DNA of 64,000 nucleotides. Source: Membranipora membranacea. Taxonomy: Eukaryota > Bryozoa > Gymnolaemata > Cheilostomatida > Membraniporidae. The notes beneath the pieces were generated by a model. It ran no database searches, was not told the DNA's origin, and worked only from the letters and a program-made list of their open reading frames with translations. Made by a program: the position numbers and the translations under genes. The first letter of the stretch is position 1; each line of letters starts with the position of its first letter. Location: assembly GCA_914767715.1 (NCBI GenBank), contig OU612072.1, positions 18,104,001-18,168,000 on the forward strand. The letters run 5' to 3'. This document shows, in pieces, positions 50,001 to 60,448 of this stretch.

Positions 50001-52738
50001 TTTGATTCAGAATCTGCAGCATTGAAAACTCATAATTTGGGAAATCATTTTAGTATTTGGATAGTCAATTAAAGCATTTTCTGCCTGTTTTGCGGACAAC
50101 TTGGCAGAATTTTTCATGAGTTTCGTCACTGAAATTAAGATTTGATCAACATTCAAGCCTCCAATGATTTGGAAACCCTGGGCTTTCAATGGTGCAGACT
50201 CTGAATCAAAAATCATTTTTATCCTATCAAAAGCGGTTTTCAAGATAACCCTCTTTCAGCAGGTTTTTCCTATGCGGCGTTGGTTGAAAGTACCAAACTG
50301 GAGAGAGGACAACTCCGAATTGAGGCAAAAATAAGAGCTCAGAAAACTGTCTATTATTGAAAAGTCCCTGCAGATTTAATGAATTGTATAGTTGTGAGAG
50401 AATATAGTAGGTCCTAGGACCAAAGGTGACATATATAACCTCAATATGGAAAAGGACATTTTAAAGTGATTGTGAATGGATAAGGTTTTTGGTAACTTTC
50501 TGGAGTTCTCAGTCTAATTTAGAAAACTGTTATAACATATGGCCCAGTTTCACCTCATTTTCACTCAATGTTGAGATGAGGTACTAAAAAGATACTATTT
50601 TAATGATATTATATACAAAAAAGTACCTTTTTAATACTTTCCAATCACAACCTTGAGTGAAAATCAGAAAAACTGGGCAACTTGCTGTGGCAGCTTTCTA
50701 AATTAGACTTAGAACTCTAGAATGATACCTAAAACCTGATTCCTTCCCAATCACGATGTCACCAGGCCATCAGATGAGTAAATAAATCACACCTGTGGCC
50801 GTTAGTTGGAAGTTACATGCAGCTTTATTGCCATCATAATATAATGAAAATAATGAGATCTGAAATCTGTCTCAGTATAAGTGATAGCTAACAAAGTTTA
50901 CTCAACAGCTAGCCATACTGAGTATTGGGCAAAATTGCTGTAAATTATATAGCTAAATATAGAAAATTCTTGAGATTTTCCCAGCCAAAGTAGCAATTCA
51001 TTGGCATTTTCATTGTGATTTCCCAGCAGAAATTGAGCAACGCGATGTGATACGTTGGCTGGAAATCATTGCACTTGTGGTGATGGAAATAAGTAATTGG
51101 GCTGAAGTATCAAAACTAGACCAACCCACTCTAAGAAAAGTGCAGTTTCTCTTGTCATTGTCAAAGTTTCATTGAAATCAACTTGAAGTGCCAACTGCAG
51201 TACATCCGAGTTATTATATAATTATATATATTATTTAATAACTCTACGGTACAAACAGTGATCAACCACTACCCTACCAAATACATCTAGTACTTAGGCC
51301 TATCACTAAATATATGATGTAGCATACTTATGATGCAAGACTATTCTCATGGGCCGCAAAAAAAAGGCACTGAATAGCAGTAAAGCTCATAATAAACCTC
51401 TTAATATGAACAGATGCACGGTTTTCAGCATGAACTTAGAAAGAAATCCTTGATACAAGGTCATATTTTTGAAAAATCTTAGAAATTGAAAGAATCAGCA
51501 TCGGCCTACATGAATCAATGATAGTTGGAGTATAGGATGTTTCAGGCTGTTGTTGATAGAACTAGCGTAGTCCAGAGAAAAGAAACCTAATTCTAGCGGT
51601 GGACCTAAAACATACCATTCATAAATTCCTTCTTCAGTAGTTTTCCAAGTGTGAGAGTCATATTGTTTCTGTGTGTCCTGGTATAATATTTTACCTCCAG
51701 GTGACTTCAGAGTCAAGTCTACATCTAAATTTCCTCCTTCTATCACCTATAATGAAATATCCAACATCAATGACAGGCAGTTAGGGGATGATTGCGTGAC
51801 TATGTGAGTTTCCTGGTTAGCCATTGGTATCGGTATACTAGTAGATCTAGGCAAAACATCTTCAATCAAAGTTGTATTTTTTGCAATGTTGATTCGATGT
51901 TGAGACCATTTTTAGTGTGATATAATCGATGCTCATAGTTGATCGATGCTACATAGTTGATTGCTTGAAACGCAAAACATAACACTAAGTCAAAATCGAT
52001 GAGTTTGCGATTTTAATCCAGGCTGCGTATCAAATAATGTGATATTTTATCATATAAGGTCTTGCCCAAATTTTAGTCAATAGTTATCAACTGCCCTCTG
52101 CCATGCAATTGGACAACTATCTATACAATACGTTGTTTCTCAATCCCTAGACTTAGTCTTAGTTTAATTTATTAAACTAAATACATAGAAGGCCATAGAA
52201 AAGATGATCTAGTTGTTAGGATTATTTTAGCCTACATATCCTGCACTTTCTTTTATTGAATATTCCTTCCTTGCCATAATTCATTTATTTATAGAGGTTG
52301 GCTTGTCAACAAGTTACTCTTTAACTACTCTGTTATCTGAAAACTTTCTAAAAAACCTCTTTGAACAAATAAATTAAATGTAGTGAAAGTATACAATAAC
52401 AAATAGTATAAAGACAACCAATCACAATGGTATCCTATATAAATCAAGTGATAACAAGTAAGGAAATTGACAAAGAGACATTAATAAGTCTAAGTTGAGT
52501 TCATAAATCTGAAAGTGAAACTATTGTCAATGATAATAATTTCTTTTATTTAATTAATTAAAATTAATGTAATGTTGATTACCTGAAATTCAATGACAGT
52601 TTCCTCTCCCTGCTTTACATGCTCATAAAAGCACATTTCATCCTTTGCTTCGAGCATAAATGTGAGCTCAGATGAACAATTAACTGCATAAATCAGTATG
52701 GATAGTATCAGGCACCTGAACAATGACAATTCATTCAT
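47017..52738 (-). CDS. TMED7: p24-gamma family cargo receptor (TMED3/TMED7-like), copy A
   Basis: Type I membrane protein of COPI/COPII vesicles that sorts cargo between ER and Golgi. Five exons: 52583-52738, 51616-51746, 49263-49386, 48298-48413 and 47017-47137; phases 0/2/0/2 all match and total 648 nt (215 aa, usual for p24). In order: signal peptide ([17 protein letters not shown]), GOLD domain starting [18 protein letters not shown] with the second conserved cysteine in [13 protein letters not shown], a coiled-coil stretch ([20 protein letters not shown]), a transmembrane helix ([17 protein letters not shown]), and the tail [15 protein letters not shown] with the family's FF and dilysine-type COP signals. 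QYDSHTW and the tail point to the gamma subfamily; TMED3 and TMED7 cannot be separated here. A tandem paralogue lies just upstream. Confidence 0.93.
48030..48210 (+). mobile_element. tRNA-derived SINE, 5'-worn copy
   Basis: The B-box GTGGGTTCGCATTCCA at about 48068 is followed by the body tgcaaacagagagcaacctg and tatttcgcagccca, which matches the SINE at 1261-1450. The A-box part is hardly recognisable. It sits in the last intron of TMED copy A. Confidence 0.6.
48525..48600. repeat. One arm of a hairpin repeat shared by the two TMED introns
   Basis: ggtttagcctgtcttgcc followed by aagttttttggaagggggca matches 55807-55870, where a second inverted arm is present. The surrounding intron (about 48414-48510) is almost identical to 55697-55795 in the paralogue, down to the words tatgagcggataactatt. 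Confidence 0.55.
48916..49140 (-). mobile_element. U2 snRNA-derived SINE with 16-bp target-site duplication
   Basis: On the minus strand it starts CTTCTCGGCCTATTGGCTAA and continues GATCAAAGTGT, the conserved 5' end of U2 snRNA. The similarity then stops and about 190 bp of unrelated body follows. Perfect 16-bp direct repeats (cgagttcaaattaatt) flank it at 48900-48915 and 49141-49156. It inserted in a TMED copy A intron. The truncation after the first ~30 nt of U2 excludes a functional U2 gene. Confidence 0.85.
49375..49790. repeat. Tandem repeats expanding the TMED copy A exon 3 acceptor region
   Basis: Three to four imperfect units share gggataagtcaagattaggt, gagtataccacaatgcaa and ttcttaggaattcc. 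The first unit includes the real acceptor and first bases of exon 3 (attactgaagcacctgta). The same sequence recurs at about 49687-49703, giving a decoy acceptor. The paralogue has only a single diverged unit (about 56350-56450). Confidence 0.75.
49867..50355. mobile_element. Foldback element with ~120-bp terminal inverted repeats
   Basis: The left end aataggcagttttctgagct is the reverse complement of agctcagaaaactgtctatt at the right end. The pairing continues through gttgtcctctctccagtttg / caaactggagagaggacaac and cgccgcataggaaaa / ttttcctatgcggcg. Between the arms lies a 78-codon open frame on the minus strand (50007-50243) without a recognised domain. The element lies in TMED copy A intron 2. 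Confidence 0.8.
50468..50751. mobile_element. Foldback MITE, same family as 42779-43062
   Basis: gttctcagtctaatttagaa at about 50501 and its inverted partner ttctaaattagacttagaac at about 50695 match the other copy. Inner arms gaggtactaaaaagatacta and aaaaaagtacct pair too. It lies next to the 489-bp foldback element in the same intron. Confidence 0.7.
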
Positions 52739-53945
52739 TTTGAAATGAGATGTATCAGAAACCAGGAAAGAGAAAATTTTATTTCTTCAACTTTTAAGCA
52801 ATAACCATTAATCCGATATAGCGTCGGGCAATGCTTTGGGTGTTCAGCTAGCCAACCTGATTGTAAATTATAGACTGAGTAAATACTGGGAACAAAATAA
52901 ATTCGGATCGCCGATATAGCCTCTAATGACAAGTGGCAGAAATAATAGTGGACGATCTGATTTAATTGAGAGTAACGATAACAGAATAAGATAGAGTTGT
53001 CCACTTTACTGACGTGAGAGAACAACTTATATATATTGAGTCATTCGTTCTGAAAACACTAAACAACAATTTTTTGCCTACATGCGGGTAAGGTTCATCA
53101 AGGAGTTAGCTCTTTGGTTCATCATACAGTAATTGCATGGTCTGTTATGGCCTCACCTATATTGGACAACTCGTGAGATTGCGGCGAACTGTACTTCTTC
53201 CCTACTCATTCTGAACTTAAACTGTGACAGAAATAAGTGTGAGTTAGCTGATAAGATCTTTTAGTGGTGTAACAATATAATAAAAATAGAAAAAATAGAC
53301 GATTTTAAAAAAAATAATGAAGTGAGCCCTGAGTAAAAGAATATTGGGATGTATATACCAAAATGTGAGATGGAAATCTCAAAAATGTAACAAAAGCAAC
53401 AGGATGCTCATTATTGCATCATCGTCAGGGATAAGACTTGAAGGGAGCCAAAATTAGCCTTGTCACGCAGCTACTATTTTGTTTTGGGTCCCAAAACAAA
53501 AACATAAAATTGCCACGTGACAAGACATGGCCAGAAGCATTAATGTTAATATCTGACGTGCCCTATCAGTTTAAATTTACCTCTTCTTCCGATATCATGG
53601 CGTTAATAAAAATTTAAGCTACGGCGTAAATGGATTAACATAGTATCGGTATATGAATAGTATTGCAGCAAGGGTATGTTATACTATGATTCCTAATCAT
53701 ACGATTAAAAATAGGGTGTGTCTTATCATCAGCTATTTGTATGAAATAATTCTTGCTCATTTCAATATTAATGGCACTAAATGAAAACTAATTCTCTCAA
53801 TCTTGGGAGTCATTTGCACACTGATATCTTTCTGTCTGAGCCTAAAACTAACAACCTCAATACTCCGAAATTACAAATCAAATTACATACGGAAAATAAC
53901 ATAACAGCTGGCTTAGTGAACTTCTCAGAGAATTTCTATCGCACT
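52739..53945. other. Spacer between the two TMED genes
   Basis: It contains the presumed promoter of copy A, the 3' region of copy B and a small hairpin element at about 53458-53530. The minus-strand frame 52735-53025 has no family features. The sequence around 52905-53040 resembles 58540-58660 upstream of copy B (cctctaatga / cctccaatga and gagaacaactta / gaggacaactta), so the promoter regions were duplicated too. Confidence 0.5.
53458..53530. mobile_element. Small hairpin element (CCTTGTCACG ends)
   Basis: ccttgtcacgcagctact is paired with cacgtgacaagacatgg, and inside it attttgttttgggt pairs with cccaaaacaaaa. Related hairpins lie at about 59488-59566 and, decayed, at about 5430-5505 and 22556-22630. 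Confidence 0.55.
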
Positions 53946-55418
53946 TCATAGATGTTCGATGAAATGATCGTTTGATGAATGAGACAAAAAGGAGGAAATT
54001 TTATGAGGGAGCATCTTAGAGGAGGCGCTGTACCTCCGTATAATGTATACCTGTACGATCATTACGGTTAGTATACATATCAACTCCATACTGCTCCACC
54101 ACATTATTCTACAACATACAGAAATACAACATCAGTGCTGAAATATTGTACTATCCAAAGACTACTGCATGTTATGGTCAGGCAGTTACTCATTATAAAG
54201 TTATGTCACATCTAGATGGTAATAAATTCAATGCTCTATTTGGCATGAATTATTGATGGTGGAGAGAGTACCTCCAATAAGAGTAGGTAACTCTCATTCT
54301 CTGTATCTCGCCTTTAAGAACTACTTGCGCCAATTCACCTTTTCTCTGTGGTGTATAGTCTAATACCACATAATCCCCCCTCACCTAAGACAGGACAATC
54401 TAAATCCTCGTGTTTATCATAGAAATTTTGATAAAATTGACATCCATCTTTCATTACTTTGAACTCTATATCAACAACAAGCCAGACAACAACGGTCTGC
54501 AAACATTGCCAGTTCCTAGAAGCACCCTTGAAATGCCCAAATCAGCGACGCTGAAAGCTTTTTTCTGTTGGCAATTTTTCAAACCGATTATTTCCCTTCT
54601 TTGGCTCTTTATTCATGTTGATATGGGCAACCAGGCCACTTCAGATCAGTCCAAGTGTTGAGTGTTTCACATGTATAATAAGGTTATGATTATATTTCCT
54701 TTCCCTGAAGAGAATTTTATTTGACAGTGATTTTGACACAACATTGTTGTCTTATGTGACAAGATTTCAGAAATCAAACTGGCCAATTATGTGAATTAAA
54801 TAAGCTACTTAATCATCTGGTGGCAGGTTTCATTGGGTGGACATTCCTATCTCGTAGGATGGAGTAGTTGAACAAGTAGAGCCTAGGGAACAGTTGTCTC
54901 TGAAAACTTTCCGAACAAATTTAGAAAAATTAAATACTGAGGTTCTTGTTTTCCCCGCCTCTGTTATGACATTTCATCAGCATGAACGGGGTCAAACTAA
55001 GGACAGTTCTCAAATTTCAAATTCAAGAAATAGTTTCCATTACTTAGCTGTGCCAGCTCATGTTATTCGTAATATATGTATATGTATATATACTTTGCTA
55101 CTACAATATATTCATGATGACCAACATTTTATAAATGACTTTCTTGAAAAGTGCCCATCAGGACGATATCGTACTATTAAATACAGAAGCACATGGGGCA
55201 GAGATTCTTTTTTACGCCAGGGATCACTCAAGCTAAATAAACTTGTATAATAATTTTTGTTAAATGACTTCCAGCCTCAGAGACTTTTTACTCCTATTTT
55301 AAGCCATGTATGCTACACTATTATCATTTTTAATATCATAGGCATCAGTATTTAACACCTTTTTTCACAACATATATCATGTTAGTGATAGAAATAAAAT
55401 TAATCAATCAAACAATCA

Positions 55419-55516
<98 letters not shown>

Positions 55517-58360
55517 TTATAATAAATTAAACGACCAATGATCCACATTCTCGACAAATAAGTATAATTATACAACATACCTTTCATTGAGTTCCTCAGC
55601 ATAGGCTCGACCACCTATCTCCTTGAACTTGAGCTGCATCTGATAATCAGCGATTACATTCAGTGACTCGTGGATACTACCTGCAGACATCTCCAACTGT
55701 GTGAGAAAAATATAAATATAACCAATAAAAAGTGAGCTGAGTTCTCTGAGTAGTTGTGTCCACTTGTGATATGAGCGGATAACTATTTGTATGTGGTGTA
55801 TAACCTAGGTTTTGCCTGTCTTGACAAGTTTTATGGAAGGGGGCAAACAGTCCTCCCCATCCACAATCAAGGCTTGTCAACACAGGCTAAACCAAGACCA
55901 GATTGAGGCCATCACTAAGTCCATAAGTTTGAACTGTAACTGCATTGGAAAAAAAAAAACAAACCTAAGTCTAATGGCAACGGAACTAAGAATGAGTGTA
56001 TTCCCAAAAAATGGAATGAAAGGGGCACAAAGTGCCATCAAGCAGTGAATAAAACGAGAAACAATCTATATTAAGAGCTTCGATTTTGTTCAGGTAGCTG
56101 GTTTACTGTGGTTGATAATGATGATATGCCACCAACAGCAACCCGGGATCAGTTTGTGAACTATCAACAAGTCCGACACAGGCAATAGTGTCATACTACT
56201 GAACCCGAACCCTAAGAGTAGATAGTGTGATGTGTAAACATATATAACGTACCATTGAAATCGCCCCACTCGAAAACGGAATCTGTAGCTGCTCGAATCC
56301 CACCTGGAATTTAAAGTATATCAGCTTGGATGTGGTTAGGAAGATTTTATTGCTGAAACACCTGCAAAAAGAATAAGTTGAGATGAGGCGACATGTGGGC
56401 ATAAGGTCATGTAAATGAGTATCCCACAATGCATTTATTTGGAAATCTTATTGAGATCAGGTGACTGGGATTTACCTGTAAACATGCAAATATTTATGTG
56501 TATTTATAAGTATTTATGTGTTTTTGGATTAACCCATTGACATAATGAAATCGTTATTATATCTATCTAATTAAATTGATTTTTGCAAAGTCCTTGCAAA
56601 CTGAGAATGCTGCATTGTATACGATTACCAAGCATTTCCTTTCATCATAACTCTTTTTAAAATGGATGGTGCCATATTAATGATCTTTCGCTTAGCTGAA
56701 AACAAAAAATACCCCGATTAGGGCAGGGATTTATTGTGACCATACTGACTAGCTAGAGAGAACAACAGTGACCATCGTGTGTAATCAAGTGGTATTGAGT
56801 CATGTCAATTTTTTCAGAAGAGAAAGTTTACAAAGTTGACCGATAAAGCCAACCTGTTTTCAAATTCAGACTGAGATCATTAAACTTACAAAGGCCATTC
56901 TACTGGAAAACAAGCAAAAAGAAAATTTTCCATTAGAGCACATTTCCATCTTCGCAAGTCTTTAATACCTCCCTAGATTAGGGTTGATGTACAAAGAGCA
57001 TACACTAAGTTCTATTGGTGAATCAAGAACATACCATTCATATATTCCTTCTTCAGCAGTTTCCGATGTAAGAGAGTCATACGGTACCAATGTATTCCTA
57101 TGTAGTCCTGAGTAGCGCTGATATGATATTTTACCTCTGGGTGACTTCAGAGTCAAGTCTACATCTAAATTACCTCCTTTTATTACCTTCAATAAAATAT
57201 ACAGACATCAATACCACAAAAAGACTATGGGTAATGTGTTAGGGCCTAAGGCTAGAGCATTATTTTCGTGTAAAGCGTAGAGGAGTCACAGTCCAGTTTC
57301 GCTACAGATTATTTGACGGATAATTCAAATGACAAGTGGGTTGGCTACATATACGTAAAGCTGTCATTAGGCAATTTATATAACATGATTTTTAACCTTT
57401 CACAACAAATCATTTGTTCGGCTGGTTTACAAAAAAAGTAGGCTACTCATGTAAATAAAACCTTGACGTACAGTTGTAGGATATACACTGTAGTGTGTCT
57501 ATCGATACTTTACTGATCACTAATGCACTATGTCAACAAAACAGTGTAGGCCTATGGAGTATGATACATTATAGTGTGTTCTAGCCTCGAGTCTTCTGGC
57601 ATGACAGTTTTAAGTCTCATTTCAATTTGACAGATGCTCGATTTGTTAGTTAGGATCCATTGTCGTAGGGCCTCTTTGATGCTTGCATAGGGCCTACTGT
57701 ACACATGAGCTATTGCACCACAGCACAATGCACATGACAAGCCTTAGATCATCAGATCATGCAAAATTTGGTATGAATTAGTTCCAAAATACATACTGAC
57801 CTGCAGACATGAAACCAAGGTGAAGTATATTTCGCAACTGAGCTGTATTTTTGAATAAATAATTTTCTTAATAGAAGGCACATTCCATTACTGATCCTTT
57901 TTTTGTAATGAACCTAATGAGTTATGATAACAACCCTGGTTATGTACAACAACGAAATCATATAATATCTATCTATATAGGCCTACATACCCTATTATTA
58001 TGCAGCCCCTTAACTAACAAGACACAAGCCCTCTCAAGTTCATCACAGCCCATGTTAAGTTGGTAATTTTGGATGTAATGATCAATACAGATGATTTGTT
58101 GAAGTTTTGTTACCAAGGGCAGGAGTAATTGCTTGAACTTGTTTTTCTCAGCAAGTAGTTAAACTTAAGATCTCAGTGTCTGAAAATGATGTGTTTGTTG
58201 TTACCTGAAATTCAAGGACAACTTGCTCTCCCTGCTTTGCATGCTCATAAAAGCACATTTCATCCTTTGCTTCAAGCATAAATGTGAGCTCTGAAGAAGA
58301 CTCCACTGCATAAATCAGTATGGATAGCATAAAGTATTGGAACAATGACAGTGCATTCAT
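53946..58360 (-). CDS. p24-gamma family protein (TMED3/7-like), copy B with a changed tail
   Basis: Tandem paralogue of the gene at 47017-52738. Exons: 58205-58360, 57035-57186, 56253-56361, 55581-55696 and 53946-54108; all phases match and total 696 nt (231 aa). Signal peptide [18 protein letters not shown] and GOLD start [18 protein letters not shown] are kept, as is the second cysteine (WCFSNK). Exon 2 carries a seven-residue insertion (RYSGLHRNTLVPYDS), and exon 3 is five codons shorter. The coiled-coil exon is close to copy A ([20 protein letters not shown]). The last exon has a good transmembrane helix (MELICILTVMIVQVYII), but the tail reads RRYSASSKMLPHKISS and continues to DHFIEHL, without FF or a C-terminal dilysine. 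This suggests altered trafficking or relaxed constraint. The start chosen is the methionine equivalent to copy A; an upstream in-frame ATG exists at 58402. Confidence 0.88.
54156..54310. mobile_element. One arm of the TTAA foldback MITE family
   Basis: ggtcaggcagttactcatta, attcaatgctctatttggca and ggtaactctcattctctg follow in the same order as in the left half of 29842-30235. The right arm is missing. It lies in the last intron of TMED copy B. Confidence 0.6.
55400..55515 (+). repeat. (CAAT)n microsatellite, possible LINE/SINE tail
   Basis: About 25 near-perfect caat units follow an aataaaatta sequence. Such tails are seen at the 3' end of some non-LTR elements. The preceding open frame (54894-55250) has no recognised domain, so the origin of the tail is unproven. 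Confidence 0.8.
55807..55905. mobile_element. Hairpin (MITE-like) repeat with TTGACAAG / CTTGTCAA arms
   Basis: taggttttgcctgtcttgac is inversely matched by gtcaacacaggctaaacc. Related arms occur at 46035-46096 and 48525-48600. It inserted in the TMED copy B intron before exon 4 was spliced away from its paralogue, or was shared with it. Confidence 0.6.
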
Positions 58361-60448
58361 TTTAAAATAAGATATAAGATGTGTCCCTGAAACACCAACC
58401 ACTGAAACAAGGATAGTGAAAATTTCTTGATTTTTGAGGAAATAACCATTAATTCAACATAGCTTAAGGGATTCTCACAATAAACCCACATGAAAAGTTA
58501 TAGCCCGAGTTCGAATTGAGAACATAGTGTATTTTAATCACTGTTATAGCCTCCAATGATTAGTTGCCGAAGTTTTAGTGAGTGACATATTTTAACCCTG
58601 ATTTAATTGAGATTATAAGTTTCTCTATTCAATCGAGTTGTCCTCTTTATCACAATGAGAGGACAACTTATCAAATTGCCACTAAATTAGCTCTGCGTAT
58701 ACAGGGAGTTTGGGACCTCCCTGGTGTAAAGACAAGGATCAATGGCTGATCGTGACAATGCCAAGCAGTGTTCTTTATCTTTATCAGCGTTGATGACAGT
58801 CAAATATGTGATCTTCTGTAGTCATACCGGTAGAGTATCAGTATTAGTAACATCAACTGTAAAAAATACAACAAAATTTGCTTGGATGGTTTACAAAAGT
58901 CCGTACCCAGCCGGCACATTGTATGTGGAATCATGTTTCCAATGTCGCAATTGGATTGTTTCTGTGTTGCATGGTTCGCGTTTAACATTCGTATGGTTGC
59001 AGACACATTAGAAATTGCTGACGTAAATGTACACAAAAAAGAATAACAATTTATTTATTATTCCGCAAAAGTAGGGTGTATCGGTTTTTCAAAACGGCAA
59101 ACATCGGGCTGATTGGTCTACATGTTGATGCAGCAGTAGATTGTTGTACGTCGCTCGTTTATATGGTCATTTTGGAAGGTTCTGTAGGCTCCATCTTTAC
59201 TTCATTGTTACAGGCATGGTGTCAGGGTGGCACTTGGATATAGAGAGAAGATAAGTCTTAGCTAAATCAATCAATAAAATTCTGAGATCCAAGCTGTATT
59301 TCTCAGGTTAGTAAACACTTCAAAATGCAAATAATTTGTCTGAAAAAAGTTAAATGCTGATAATGATTATGTTACATGAAGGCGTAGAGAATGTTAATAC
59401 TATGTGATGTGAAGAAATATATTCATTAATCTAACTAACTGCGATTTTTGCTTCTCATCATAGAAAAGAAGATAATGTGCCTCGATATAGCCTCGTCACG
59501 CGGCCCTTCCCTTTTTTTGTTTTGAATTTCACGGACTACAAAAAAGTGGCCGCGTGACAAGGCTAGTGTCGTTGTGTGAATTCTCACTCGATGTGATTCA
59601 AGTTGGGCGATTTTCACAGATCAAAGGATTCCATCCTCTAAATTATGAGGAGCATGTGAAATGATCGCATAACGGCTCTACCAAATTTATCTACCCGTCT
59701 GTACCATGAACACCTGACATATCAGTCATTTCGTGGTGTGGGTAAGAATCATTTTATTGGCACTATGAAAGTACAAGCTAAAAACAGCGCTAACATCAGG
59801 CTCTTCTGTGGCTACCTTACTGTACGTCACACTGTAGAGTACTGTACTAGTGGAATATCATAGCAAACCTTTATGTACAATGTGTTAGAGTTCTGATATT
59901 ATCACACTTCCTTTAAGTTTACTTCTGACAATTTAAGGTGATAAAACTATCTTAATTATCAAAATTTGACTTGAATTAAAATGTGTATATTTGATTACGC
60001 GAGGAATCAGTCTTGGATACTTTTTCAGTAGTTTAATTGGATTTACAGGCAACAGCTAAAAATGAAACGGCTTTACATTACCTGAAAAACAAGCTCTCAA
60101 ACCAATTTGTCATCCACGAAGTATTCCCAAATAATTATTTGTTATCATAAAGAAAAAAGCGACGCATATTTGCCTCTGATAAAATATGATATCAGGTTGT
60201 TTGAGGCATGTGCCGGGCAAACACTAGACGTGAGTTTTTTTTTTTCATATTTAAGGAATTATCATCCATCCTATTTCTCACAAAACCGCTGTCTAAGTGT
60301 TAACAATAAAACAATTAATCTACAGCAACCCGCATCACTGTTTTACAACCAGGTGGGAAATTTGAGGAAATATTATGGCCTTGTCGATATTACACAAAAC
60401 CTGCAGTTGACCATAATACACTTAACATTATTGTATTATATTTGACAG
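58361..60448. other. Upstream flank of TMED copy B and inverted unit remnants
   Basis: 58361-59230: presumed promoter region of TMED copy B plus AT-rich sequence; the frame at 58742-59011 is not supported. About 59236-60085 is the reverse complement of about 4885-5757 in the duplicated unit, much more diverged than copies 1 and 2 are from each other. About 60090-60440 has no recognised match in the window; its 112-codon frame (60107-60445) has no domain and ends at a WDHD1-type intron/exon border. Confidence 0.6.
59236..60085 (-). repeat. Inverted decayed copy of the left part of the 17 kb unit
   Basis: Read on the minus strand it follows 4885-5757: e.g. cttagctaaatcaatcaat, gtatttctcaggttagt, caaaatgcaaataatttg, gaagataatgtg, gtgattcaagttgggcgat and gtgaaatgatcg are all reverse-complement matches in the same order. 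Substitutions and indels are many. It includes the hairpin with GCCGCGTGACAAGGC at about 59488-59566. Confidence 0.8.

Noticed and set aside
54894-55250. 118-codon plus-strand frame
   Set aside because: No recognisable domain, lies within a TMED intron in antisense, and may be part of an old retroelement; kept only as a note.
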